Of a stretch of 37,742 nucleotides of DNA, positions 14,901 through 25,300 are shown in pieces. A program made the translations under genes and the position numbers. Each line of letters starts with the position of its first letter. Position 1 is the stretch's first letter. This DNA comes from CAZOGW01 sp964579415 (GTDB lineage Bacteria; Actinomycetota; Acidimicrobiia; Spongiisociales; UBA5794). The stretch lies in assembly GCA_964579415.1 (NCBI GenBank), contig CAZOGW010000017.1:1-37742 (forward strand). Direction: 5' to 3'. Under the pieces are notes generated by a model, which saw only the letters and a list, made by a program, of their open reading frames with translations, made no database searches and was not told the DNA's origin.

Positions 14901-16349
14901 ATGCGCCGCATGGTTCCGCAGCCGATCCGGAGGCCGTCGTGGTGGGGTGGGCGCGGTCACGCCGTCTTCACCATGGTGGTGTTCGTAGTGATGGCGTCGC
15001 TGGACAACACCGCAGCGGCACTTCTCCCCTCGATGTCGCTGCGCGTCGTCGAGGAGCTCGATACCTCGGAGCAGGCGATCACCGCCTTGGTGGGCGTCGT
15101 GATCCTGGTGACGGCTGTGACCGCCGTCGGCTGGGGCTACCTGGGCGACCGGGGCAAGCGCAAGCGCCTCCTTCTGGCCGGGACCGCCATCTGGGCCGCC
15201 GGCGCGGCTCTGTCGGCGACGGCGACCTCGTTCGGCTGGCTGGCGGTGTGGCAGATCCTTCTCGGCGTCGGGCTGGGATGTGTCGCCTCGGTCGGATTCT
15301 CGGTGATCAGCGACTTCGTCTCCCCCCGCCGGCGCGGGTTGGCGATGAGCCTGTGGGGCCTCGCCCAGGGTGTGGGCACCGCCACCGGCGCCCTGCTCGC
15401 CAGCCAGCTCGGTGCGGGAGACTTCCGCGTCCCGCTCCTGGTCGTCGCCGGGCTGGGGGCCGTCTTCTCGCTGCTCTACCTGCTGGCGTTCGAGCCACCC
15501 CGCGGGTACGCCGAGCCGGAGTTGCGACGGCTCCACGAGAGCGGCGCCGTATACGACTACCGCATCGAGCCCGGCGACGTGGGGATGCTGCTGCGGCGTC
15601 CCACCAACAAGTGGCTCATCCTCCAGGGCCTGAGCGCGCAGATCGCCTTCGGATCGTTGATGTGGATCCCGCTGCTCTACCAGCACAAGGTCATGGCGGA
15701 GGGCTACGGTCTGGCCACGGCGACGCGGGTGGGGGGCCTGCTGGCGTCGGTGTTCCAGGTCGGGGCGCTGCTGTCGATCCTGGGCGGGCACATCGGCGAC
15801 AGGGCTCAGGCGAGGACGCTGAGCGGGCGCGGCATCGTCAGCGCGGTCGGCGTCCTCGCCTCGATCCCGTTCCTCATCGGCTTCTTCTTCATGCCACTGC
15901 GGGACCTCACCGTCACCGAGGGCGCCAACACGGCGACGCTGCTTCCCGAGGTGCTGGGCCAGATCGTCACCAACCCGTGGGTGGGCGGCGCCTTCCTGCT
16001 CGCCCTGGCGGGGCTCGCCCTCAACTCGGCCAACTCCCCCAACTGGTTCGCCCTGATCACCGACGCCAACCTCCCCGAGCACCGCGGCACCGTCTTCGGC
16101 ATGGGCAACCTGGCCAACGGGGTGGGCCGGGCGGTGGGATCGGTGCTCATCGGTTCGGTGACCTCCGCCATCGAGAAGTCGCTGCCGCCGCCGCTCAACT
16201 GGGCGGTGGGGCTCACCGCCTTCCAGGTGTTCTTCCTCCCCACCGGCTACTGCTACTGGCGCGCCGCGGGGACGTCACCGGCCGACATCACCGAGGTGCG
16301 CCACGTCATGGCGACCCGTGGCGCGATCCCCATACCAAGTCCCGAGTAG
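14901..16349 (+). CDS. Major facilitator superfamily transporter
   Basis: A 482-residue membrane protein with about twelve hydrophobic helices. FTMVVFVVMASLDNTAAALLP is the first, and GYLGDRGKRKRLLLAG between helices 2 and 3 is the MFS loop signature. A second-half helix (ANSPNWFALITDANLPEHRGTV) resembles GlpT/sugar-acid-type exporters weakly. Substrate unknown. It is divergent from the acyl-CoA synthetase with only 25 bases between, so they may share control. The last codons (IPSPE and stop) are written by the heptad repeat at 16333-16360, suggesting the repeat inserted into or formed the end of the gene. ATG 14910 is an alternative start. Confidence 0.88.
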   Translation: MRRMVPQPIRRPSWWGGRGHAVFTMVVFVVMASLDNTAAALLPSMSLRVVEELDTSEQAITALVGVVILVTAVTAVGWGYLGDRGKRKRLLLAGTAIWAAGAALSATATSFGWLAVWQILLGVGLGCVASVGFSVISDFVSPRRRGLAMSLWGLAQGVGTATGALLASQLGAGDFRVPLLVVAGLGAVFSLLYLLAFEPPRGYAEPELRRLHESGAVYDYRIEPGDVGMLLRRPTNKWLILQGLSAQIAFGSLMWIPLLYQHKVMAEGYGLATATRVGGLLASVFQVGALLSILGGHIGDRAQARTLSGRGIVSAVGVLASIPFLIGFFFMPLRDLTVTEGANTATLLPEVLGQIVTNPWVGGAFLLALAGLALNSANSPNWFALITDANLPEHRGTVFGMGNLANGVGRAVGSVLIGSVTSAIEKSLPPPLNWAVGLTAFQVFFLPTGYCYWRAAGTSPADITEVRHVMATRGAIPIPSPE

Positions 16350-16360
16350 CCGGCACCCGG
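16333..16360 (+). repeat. Heptad array overlapping the 3' end of the MFS gene
   Basis: TACCAAG, TCCCGAG, TAGCCGG, CACCCGG in unbroken 7-base phase, a degenerate version of the same heptad family. The stop codon TAG of the MFS gene is inside the array. Confidence 0.6.
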
Positions 16361-16372
16361 GCACCGACGAGC

Positions 16373-16404
16373 GACGGCCCGCACGGCAAGCCGTGCGGGC
16401 CGTC
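16373..16404. terminator. Strong bidirectional hairpin between convergent genes
   Basis: GACGGCCCGCACGGC and its perfect reverse complement are separated by AA, giving a 14-15 bp GC-rich stem. It lies between the ends of the MFS gene and the convergent Tat-protein gene. There is no clear U-tract on either strand, as is common in actinobacterial hairpins. Confidence 0.8.
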
Positions 16405-16423
16405 ATCGGTTGGGGGGTTCTGC

Positions 16424-17701
16424 TTAGTGGCCGAGCCTGATCATGTGCCAGGCGCTGGTCTTGGAGTCACGCAGCGACTTACCCGGGTCACCGCCGCCGC
16501 CGGGGGCGTTGTCCTGCTCGTAGTTCGAGTTGTAATCCAGCAGGTCCGACACCCGGTCAAGACGCCGGAAGTACTTGTTGAACCCGATGTCGCCGGTGCC
16601 GAACGGCACGAAGTTATAGCCGTTGCCGACACCAGGGGGCTGCCCGGTGCTGGCGCCGTCCTTGGCATGGAACAAGGCCACCCTTCCGGGCCTGCTGGTG
16701 ACGACCTCGTTGGGCTCGAAGACCTGCTCGACCCGGTTGCCCTCCCAGTCGTAGTACCAGCGGTGCTGGTGCTGCGCCACGAATGCCCAGTAGATGTCCT
16801 GCTCGATGACGACCTGGCTCGGCGTGTTGTCGAGGTAGTACTCCATGAGCCGGATACCGGACTCGCCGCGGACGATCTGCGGTGCGGGGAGCGGCTCGCC
16901 GGTTATCCGGTTGACCGTGACCTCGACCATCGGGCCGTCCTGGAGGAAGTTGTACGCCGGGGAGTGGTTGTGCGGGTAGAGCTGGATGCCGGCGTGGCTC
17001 AGGGCCAGCTCGTTGAGGGCTATCCACTTCTCGATGCCCAGGTCCCAGTTCTCCTTGTTCCGGTTGTTGGCGCTGGTGGGGTCGTTGCCGGTCCCCATGT
17101 ACTTCATCCCGAGGATGGCGGCGAAGTCCAACTCGATCAGGTAGCGGGTGCGATCCGCCTCGCTCATGCCGCCGCCGGCGCTGCCCGGGCCGGGCCACGT
17201 GTTGGGAATGAAGCCGTGGTTGCCGATGGCCCGCAGCCCGTTGGCGTCGAGGAAGCCGCGCAGCGTCTGGGCGTACGCCAGGTAGCCGGCGGGATTCGAC
17301 GTCGGGTTGGGGGCACCGCCACCGGGGTTGTTGGCGTTCTGGCCGTAGCCGGCGAACTCGATCTGTGTGAACCCGAGGGGAGCCAGGAACTCGAAGAGCT
17401 CCTTCCAGCCACCGGGCAGCGGCACCAGCGGGCCGAGATCGGTGGGATCGGCCGGGAAGTTGGGGCCACCGATGTAGCCCATGGTGGCGTTCCCCGTCGA
17501 GATGCCCTGGCGGCTGGGGACGTCGCGCTGGGTATACGTGATCGTGCCCATGCGTTCCCGCTTGATGAGGCTGTTGCCCCGGTCGGGGACGTCCTGAGCG
17601 GTGTAGGCGAACGCCGGACCGGCGGGCAGCGCCGCCACCGCAGCCGCACCCGCCGCGATCCCGAGGAACTTCCTCCGGGAGAGCGTGTGGTCTTCGTGCA
17701 T
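16424..17701 (-). CDS. Tat-exported xylose-isomerase-like TIM-barrel protein
   Basis: A 425-residue exported protein. LSRRKFLGIAAGAAAVAALP at the N-terminus is a twin-arginine signal ending at AFA, so the protein is folded in the cytoplasm and exported, perhaps with a cofactor or metal. The body resembles sugar phosphate isomerase/epimerase (xylose isomerase-like) barrels: FLAPLGFTQIEFAGYG, LRAIGNHGFIP, LDFAAILGMKYMGTG, IQLYPHNHSPAY, VVIEQDIYWAFVAQ, ALFHAKDGA. The conserved His, Glu and Asp typical of the metal site are present in these stretches. ATG 17701 follows GGAGGAGGG closely. Substrate unknown; the 248 bases upstream to the next gene show nothing recognisable. Confidence 0.83.
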   Translation of the reverse strand: MHEDHTLSRRKFLGIAAGAAAVAALPAGPAFAYTAQDVPDRGNSLIKRERMGTITYTQRDVPSRQGISTGNATMGYIGGPNFPADPTDLGPLVPLPGGWKELFEFLAPLGFTQIEFAGYGQNANNPGGGAPNPTSNPAGYLAYAQTLRGFLDANGLRAIGNHGFIPNTWPGPGSAGGGMSEADRTRYLIELDFAAILGMKYMGTGNDPTSANNRNKENWDLGIEKWIALNELALSHAGIQLYPHNHSPAYNFLQDGPMVEVTVNRITGEPLPAPQIVRGESGIRLMEYYLDNTPSQVVIEQDIYWAFVAQHQHRWYYDWEGNRVEQVFEPNEVVTSRPGRVALFHAKDGASTGQPPGVGNGYNFVPFGTGDIGFNKYFRRLDRVSDLLDYNSNYEQDNAPGGGGDPGKSLRDSKTSAWHMIRLGH

Positions 17702-17949
17702 TTCCCTCCTCCATCTCCCACAAGGGGATGCCCGAGCAACGGGCCTTGGCGCGCCCGGAAGCTCGTGACTGGGTGACGCTCGCACTCGCCTCCTCCCCCC
17801 AGAGGTCGCTAGACGGAGAGCGGCCTATGACCCCCAGTCGCGGTCACGACCAGAAAGCTACTCCGACTTTTGCTTTTGCACAAGCGATTCCCCGTTGAGC
17901 CGGGCACGGAAGTCCCCGGTGCCTCAGGCGAAAGTCGCGCCCCGGCGGC

Positions 17950-19041
17950 TCACCGGCGCACCACCAAATCGGCCTCGGCGGAACCCCCTGCGCTCTGGTC
18001 GAGGAGCCGGCGGGCCTCCCCCTCCACGCTCTCGCGTTCATCCGAAGAGAGGGTGCGTTGCGGCTGCACTTCCATCTCGATGCGTCGTCCGGTGCGCTTC
18101 ACCTTCCACCACCCGGCGTGGAACCCGTCGACGAGCAGGTTGCCGGCCCACCCGGGAGGGACGACGCCGGGAGGGATGATCCGGGAGCGATCGTGGTGCG
18201 CGAGCAGGACGTTGTCGTACTCGGGGAGCAGTCGCGGCGGCGCCGCGACGTCCGGGTCGGGCCGGGGCGCGTCCGGGAGGTCGAAGACGTCTCCGGCATC
18301 CTCGGTGCGGAAGCGTCGCAGCCGGGGGCCGAGACGCTCGAACACCTCCCCCAGGCCGTTGAGACCGCACCAGGTGCGGGCGTCCTTGGGTGCGGCCGGG
18401 CCGAATGCCGCCAGGTAGCGCATCACCAGGTCGTCGGGCGAGACCTGCGTGGGGAGCGGCGCGCCCAGCCATCCCTCCATCGTGGTGAACCGGGCCTGGG
18501 CGGTGGCGCCCCAGACACCGCGCGGCGGTACCTGGACCACGGGGACCAGGTAGGTGACGGCCCAGCCCAGCGCCACCGGCTCCGGGCCGGGATGGCGCTC
18601 GGCGAGGACCTTCCCGAACTGGGCCCGGGTGAGCGGGTCCTCCTCGATGAGACGGCGGCCGTCGGCGGCAGCGGCGCCCACGTCGATGCCGGCGCACGCC
18701 TTCGCCCACTGCGTCGACTCGAAGACGCGGCGCAGAAGGCTGCCGTGCAGGGCGCGCATCTCCAAGCCGTCGGCGGCGGTGACCAGGTGGACGGTGGTAC
18801 GCATCAGCGGGGCGCGCACCACCCGGCGCTCGACGAGGAGCGTGGACAGCTCGGCGGGATCGAAGTCGTCGACCCGTGCCCACAGCCCGTAGTAGGGGTC
18901 GTGGGGATTCTGCCCCTGCATCCCGACGAGGTGGCGCACCATCTCCTCGGGGTCGGCGGTTGCCCGCTCCAGCAGCGACTGGCGGGCCAGCAGTGCCCGG
19001 TTGAGCGCCCGGGTGCCAAGGAGATCTCCACGGGGCGCCAT
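17950..19041 (-). CDS. Winged-helix DNA-binding protein, AlkZ/YcaQ-like DNA glycosylase family
   Basis: A 363-residue protein of the HTH_42 family, which holds tandem winged helices. Supporting stretches are ALLARQSLLERATADPEEMV, VVRAPLMRTTVHLVTAADGL, DPLTRAQFGKVLAERHPG, LLPEYDNVLLAHHDRSRII and LLVDGFHAGWWKVKRTG. AlkZ excises bulky or crosslinked bases using a Q-x-Q motif; here VGMQGQNPHDPYYGLWAR has QGQ at the expected N-terminal place. It may thus repair alkylated DNA or protect against a DNA-damaging product, but many family members are uncharacterised. ATG 19041 is the only good start. It is divergent from the ribonucleotide reductase gene. Confidence 0.85.
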   Translation of the reverse strand: MAPRGDLLGTRALNRALLARQSLLERATADPEEMVRHLVGMQGQNPHDPYYGLWARVDDFDPAELSTLLVERRVVRAPLMRTTVHLVTAADGLEMRALHGSLLRRVFESTQWAKACAGIDVGAAAADGRRLIEEDPLTRAQFGKVLAERHPGPEPVALGWAVTYLVPVVQVPPRGVWGATAQARFTTMEGWLGAPLPTQVSPDDLVMRYLAAFGPAAPKDARTWCGLNGLGEVFERLGPRLRRFRTEDAGDVFDLPDAPRPDPDVAAPPRLLPEYDNVLLAHHDRSRIIPPGVVPPGWAGNLLVDGFHAGWWKVKRTGRRIEMEVQPQRTLSSDERESVEGEARRLLDQSAGGSAEADLVVRR

Positions 19042-19202
19042 GGATTGAGACTACCGGCGCGTGTCGCGAAATCAGGGCCCGTGGCGCGAAAGAAATCGAC
19101 TCGCTGAGCTTGCCTGCAGCCGGTGCGGACAGGTACAACTCTGGTCGCTTCCCCGCTGAGAGACATAGTTCCGGCATGACGCGCCCTGAGGCGGAATCTC
19201 CT

Positions 19203-19232
19203 TGACGTAGTTACAGCTCTGTAACTACACTC
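19203..19232 (+). promoter_or_regulatory. Probable sigma-70-type promoter with an overlapping inverted repeat
   Basis: TTGACG (19203-19208) and TACACT (19227-19232) are separated by 18 bases, pointing at the ribonucleotide reductase gene. A perfect 10-2-10 inverted repeat (GTAGTTACAG, CT, CTGTAACTAC; 19207-19228) fills the spacer, a classic place for a repressor operator. The regulator is unknown. Confidence 0.6.
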
Positions 19233-19241
19233 AGGCTCCCG

Positions 19242-19311
19242 TCGCAACATCTAGGGTCCGGAACGACTCACCGACACAAGATGTTGTGGATGTGGACAAA
19301 GATGTGGATAG
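19242..19311 (+). promoter_or_regulatory. NrdR-box-like pair and DnaA-box-like sites before nrdJ
   Basis: Two 16-mers resemble the NrdR box (consensus ACACWATATATWGTGT): TCGCAACATCTAGGGT at 19242 and ACACAAGATGTTGTGG at 19274. The second matches about 13 of 16. They are 32 bases start to start, three helical turns, as in known NrdR box pairs. Overlapping and following are TGTGGATGT (19285), TGTGGACAA (19291, exact reverse complement of the DnaA box TTGTCCACA) and TGTGGATAG (19303). Control by NrdR and DnaA is inferred; no nrdR gene is in the window. Confidence 0.5.
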
Positions 19312-19369
19312 GTAGACGGACAGCGGTGGCTAGGGCGGGCGCCGCGACAAACCCCCGGAGGGAGAGGCC

Positions 19370-22300
19370 ATGACCAGCGGTCTGCATATCGAGCGACGGT
19401 TCACCGCTGACGGGCGCGACCCGTACGACACCGTCGAGTGGTCCCGGCGCGACAGCCGGATCACCAACCCGGACGGCTCGATCGTCTTCGAGATGAAAGA
19501 CGCCGAGGTTCCCGCCCAGTGGTCCCAGGTCGCCGCCGACATCATGGTCTCCAAGTACTTCCGCAAGGCCGGCGTGCCCCAGGTCGACTCCGCCGGCAAC
19601 CCCGTCCTCGACGACACCGGCGCCCCCGTCACCGGCCCGGAGCAGTCCGCCCGCCAGGTGGTGAAGCGGCTCGCCTCGACGTGGCGCTGGTGGGGCGAGA
19701 CCAACGACTACTTCGCCACCGGCGAAGATGCCCAGGCCTTCGAGGACGAGTTGGCCTACATGCTGCTGCACCAGATGGCCGCCCCCAACTCCCCGCAGTG
19801 GTTCAACACCGGCCTCGCCCACCAGTACGGCATCACCGGCACACCCCAGGGCTTCTGGTACGTCGACCCCGCCACCGAGGAGGCGGTCCCCTCCCCCGAC
19901 TCCTACACCCGCCCCGCCCCCCACGCCTGCTTCCCCGCCGGCACCCGCATAACCACCCGCGGCGGGTTCCTGCCCATCGAGAAGATCGAGCCTGGCGACG
20001 AAGTGCTCACCCACGAGGGCCGCTACCGCAAAGTGCAGCGCACCATGCAACGCCAGGTCGACGAGGAACTCGTCGAGCTCCGCATCCGCAAGCTGTCCGC
20101 GACACCTCTGGTTGCAACGGCGAACCATCCCGTATGGGCCATCCGCAAGGAAGAGCCCACGGCCGCTCCGTCGTGGATCCCCGCGAGTGACCTGCGACCG
20201 GGTGATCTGGTTGTAGTGGGTAGCGGTGACGGTCAGCAGGCGACCGCCCCCATCGTGGCGACCACCCCCGCTCCGTTCTACGGGACCGTCTACAACTTCC
20301 AGACCGACGAGGACGAGTCGTACGTGGCCAGCGGCGTCGTCGTCCACAACTGCTTCATCAACTCGGTCGACGACGACCTGGTGAATGAAGGCGGCATCAT
20401 GGACCTGTGGGTTCGCGAGGCTCGTCTCTTCAAGATGGGGTCCGGGTGCACATCCGGCGACTCGCGGGTGTACGTGGCGGGTCAGGGCTTCGTCCCGATC
20501 CGCGACCTGTACGCGCAGTTCGCTTCCGAGGGACGACCCGTTCACGAATTCGACGGCAGGGGCAGGTATATCGACATCGGTGATACTGATGTCTTCACCC
20601 TGTCGGTCGATGACGCGACCGGTGAGTACACCCAGGACAAGATCGAACTGGTGTGGGCATACGACGTCGACGCCGACGATAAGGTGACCGTCGCCTTCGA
20701 CACCGGGGCGCGCGCCACCGTGTCCGCCTGGCATCCTTTCCTGGTGTGGGACGGCGAGCGCGTCGTCGAGCGTCGCGCCGACGAGTTGGGCCGCGGAGAC
20801 TCCGTCATCGGGCCCAACCAAACCGCCGCCGACAGCCTCGCCACGGAGCCGATCATCCTCGACTACGAGACCACGTACTACCGGAGGACCCAGCAGCACT
20901 CCGTGCTCGTGGACACCGACGTGGCCTGGCTCGTCGGCTACTTCATGGGCGACGGCAGCCTGGGAAGGGTGCGCTCCACCACCACCAACAGCTACGGAAA
21001 GAGCTACGAGTACGACCGGCTCCGGCTGCGCTTCCACGACGAGACCACCGACACCCTGGAGCGGGTCCAGCGCATCGTGTCACGAGTGTTCGGCGAGACC
21101 GCTGCGATCCAAGCCGACGGGCGAGGCAGCCGCGGGCAGCACGTCAGTTACACCGGGCGCAAAGTGACTGCCTTCTTCGCCTCGCTCTTCGAGCCGGGCA
21201 CCAAGACCTACACGCTGGCGATGCCCCGCTTTGTCTGGCTCGCCGGGCGTGAGGCCGCCCTGGGCTTCCTCGCCGGCCTGGTCGACTCCGACGGAGCCGT
21301 CGCCAACGGCCGGGCCGCCTACACGACCGCCTCGCATCGGTTCGCCGACGAAGTCGCCACCCTGGCCTCGGTTTACGGTTTGGGCGGAGGCGTGGTGCGC
21401 CACGGGAGCGTGTCGACGACAGCGGTCGTGCGCCGCTCCACATCGTTTGACAAGAGGCTCGAGTTCGCTGGGTACCTGTCGCACCCGTCGCGGCGCACCG
21501 CCCTCCTCGACGAGGGCGTCCGTCACGAGCGCAGCCGTTGCATGCCGCTGTCGGAGGGCCTCGCCACCGAGCTGTTCGGCGAGCATGCCCCCGCCGACTG
21601 GCTCAAGGTCCTTGTCGGCGAGGAGACCTTCCATCTCGGCAGGTTGCGATACGAGGGCATCGTCAACCCGACGAAGCTGGAGAAGGCCCTTGCCACCATG
21701 GAACCGGGCACGCTCACCGCAAAGCTCGGGCGCATCGCCGAGTCGCTCGCCTTCGTTACCTCGGTGGAGGCGTGCACCGACGATCCTGACTTCTACGATC
21801 TCACCGTTGCTCGCCACAGCAACTACCTCGCCGGTGAGCACGGCCTCGTCGCCATCCACAACACCGGCTCCAACTTCTCCCGGATCCGCGCCGAGGGCGA
21901 GCAGCTCTCGGGCGGCGGCAAGTCGTCCGGGCTGATGTCCTTCCTCAAGGTGGGCGACCGCGCCGCCGGGGCTATCAAGTCCGGTGGGACCACGCGGCGA
22001 GCCGCCAAGATGGTGATCCTCGATGTCGACCATCCCGACATCGAGACGTTCATCAACTGGAAGGCCGACGAAGAGGACAAGGTGCGGGCCCTGGTGGCCG
22101 CCGGCTACTCGTCCGACTTCAACGGCGAGGCCTACGCCACCGTCTCCGGCCAGAACTCCAACAACTCGGTGCGACTCTCCAACGAGTTCATCCAGGCCGT
22201 CCTGGACGACGGCGAGTGGGACCTCACCGCCCGCACCGACGGCAGGGTGATGAAGACGGTGAAGGCCCGCGACCTGTGGAAGCAGGTCGCCGAGGCGGCG

Positions 22301-25300
22301 TGGAAGTGCGCCGACCCCGGCGTGCAGTTCGACACCACCATCCAGGAGTGGCACACCTCCCCCGCCGGCGGGAAGATCAACGCCACCAACCCGTGCAGTG
22401 AATACGTGTTCCTGGACAACACCGCCTGCAACCTGGCCAGCCTCAACCTGGTGCAGTTCGAGCGGGCCGACGGTTCCTTCGACCTCGACGCCTACCGGCA
22501 CGCCATCCGCATCTGGACGGTCGTGCTGGAGATCTCGGTGACGATGGCGCACTTCCCCTCGAAGGCCATCGCCGAGGGAAGCTACGACTACCGCACGCTG
22601 GGCCTGGGCTACGCCAACCTGGGATCGCTGCTGATGCGGGCCGGGATCGCCTACGACTCCGACCTGGGCCGCTCCATCGCCGGGGCACTCACCGCCATCC
22701 TCACCGGGTACTCGTACGCCACGTCAGCGGAAATGGCCGAGGCGGTGGGACCGTTCCGCCGCTTCGCCGAGAACCGCGACTCCATGCTGCGGGTGATGCG
22801 CAACCACCGCCGGGCTGCCTACGGGGCGGCACAGGACCAGTACGACGCTGTGTCGCATTACGTGGTCGGCATCGACCAGGAGCTGTGCCCGCCCGACATC
22901 CTCGCCGAGGCGCACCGCGCCTGGGACTCCGCGGTGGAGTTGGGCGAGGAGCACGGGTACCGCAACGCCCAGACCACCGTCCTGGCGCCAACCGGCTGCC
23001 TCGTCGGCGGCTCGCTCATCCCCACCAGTCGCGGGCTGGTGCGGCTGCGCTCCCTCGGCGACCCGGCCGGCGCCCAGTGGCAGGACCTCGGCATCCAGGT
23101 CGGCACCGACGAGGGCGCCCGGACGGGGACGCAGTTCTACGTCAACGGCGTCGAGCCGGTGGTCACCGTCGACACACACCGCGGCTACCGCATCCAGGGC
23201 ACCCCGACGCACCGCATCAAGGTGGTCGAGGCAGACGGCTCCTGGGTGTGGAAGCGGTTCGGCGACATCGCCGCAGGCGACAAGGTGCCGTTGCAGCTCG
23301 ACCAGCTCGTCGGCGAGCCCCAGCAGGTCGAGCTGCCACCGCGACCCGAGGCGCACTGGACCAGCGACTTCACCACCGTCGTGCCCCGCACCATGTCCCC
23401 GGAGCTGGCCGAGTTCGTCGGCTACTTCATGGGCGACGGGTCGCTGCATGCCAAGGGAATCCGCCTCTGCGTGAGCCGGGAGGACTTCGACGTCGTCGAC
23501 CGGCTCAGCCTCCTCGGCAAGGAGCTGTTCGGCCTGGAGGCCCACGTCAACGAGATCGGTGGCTACACCGAGGTGGCGTTCCACTCGGTGCCGCTGGTGT
23601 TGTGGTGGGAGGCGTGCCGGTTCGCCAAGACCCCGCCCTCCGAGAACCACTCCGGAAAGGGCTACCACCCGCACATCCCCGACGCCGTGCTCCACAGCAA
23701 CGACCGGGCGGTGTACGCCGGGTTCCTGCGTGGCCTGTTCGAGGCCGACGGCACCGTCCACCTCGGCTACCCCTCCTGGTCGACGACGTCGCTGGAGTTC
23801 TCCCGTGACGTGCAGTCGCTGCTGCTGGCGCTGGGCCACGTCACCACCCGCAAGATCGACCGCACCGGCTGGGGCGACTCCGACCTGGCGGTGCTGCGGC
23901 TGCTCAACCTGTCGGCAGCCGGACGCTGGGCCGACGAGATCGGGTTCATCGGCGGCCGCAAGCAGAGCGCGGTTGCCGGTGGTGAGCACAGCCAGGCGTC
24001 CCGCGACGACCACATCCCGGTGACCCGGGCCACGGTCGACCGCCTGGCGCCGGAGAACGACAACTTGCGCAAGACGATGCTGCTGGCGCTGTCCCGCATC
24101 GGGTCGGTGTCCCGCCGCTCCGCCGAGGAGCTGCTGGCCCGCACCGGCGACGCCGAGCTGCGCCACCTGCTCGGGTTCTTCTACGACGAGGTGACGTCGG
24201 CGGAGCTGGGCGAGGAGCAGTACACCTTCGACCTGTCGGTGCCCGACAACGTGACCTACGTGGCAAATGGATTCGTCTCCCATAACACCATCGGGCTGCT
24301 GATGGACTGTGACACCACCGGTGTCGAGCCGGACTTCGCTCTGGTGAAGTTCAAGAAGCTGGCCGGGGGCGGGTACTTCAAGATCGCCAACCAGTCGATC
24401 GCCCCGGCTCTGGAGCGGCTCGGCTACACCCGGGACCAGGTGAGCCAGATCATCGACTACGTGGTCGGCACCATGACCCTGAACCGGTCGCCCCGCATCA
24501 ACACGGCGACGCTGATCGCCAAGGGCTTCACCGCCGACGACATCGACAAGGTCGAGGCGGTGCTGCCCGGCGTGTTCGAGCTCGGCTTCGCCTTCAACCA
24601 GTGGACGCTGGGCGAGGAGACGATGCGCCGCCTCGGCTTCACCTCCGAGCAGTACAACGCACCCGGGTTCACCATGTTGAAGGCGCTCGGCTTCACCGAC
24701 GAGGACGTCCGCCTCGCCAACGACCACATCTGTGGCCGGCAGACCATCGAGGGAGCCCCCCACCTGCGTGACGAGCACCTCCCCGTGTTCGACACCGCCA
24801 ACCGCAACGGCAGGCTCGGTGAGCGTTTCATCCACCACACCGGCCACATCAGGATGATGGCGGCGGCCCAGCCGTTCATTTCGGGAGCCATTAGCAAGAC
24901 GATCAATATGCCCAACGAGGTGACCGTCGAGGACATCGAGGAGAGCTACCACATGTCGTGGGAGCTGGGCCTCAAGGCGATGGCGCTGTACCGGGACGGT
25001 TCCAAGGCGAGCCAGCCGCTGTCGGCCAAGACCGACGACGGCGACACCACCGAGGACGAGACCGACGGGCTGGAGGACGCTCTCGCCGAGGAGCGGGAGC
25101 TGGTCCTCACCGGCCGGCCCACCGTCCACGCCGGCATGTTCGCCCCCGGGGTGTCCCCGACTGCGGCGTACGCCGACATGCCCCGCCCCCGCTTCCTGCT
25201 CCCGGCACGCCGTAGCGGCTATACCCAGGAGGCCCGGGTGGGCGGCCACAAGCTGTTCATGCGCACCGGCGAGTACCAGGACGGCACGCTCGGAGAGCTG

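Noticed and set aside
13596..16082. An 828-codon minus-strand frame across the synthetase and MFS genes
   Set aside because: It runs antisense to the transporter and out of frame through the synthetase, with low-complexity peptide.
14786..17776. A 996-codon plus-strand frame
   Set aside because: It crosses two real genes in other frames; Arg/Gly/Pro-rich shadow.
19042..19369. Cobalamin riboswitch before the B12-dependent reductase
   Set aside because: I could not find the B12-box or the required long structured leader in the 328 bases.
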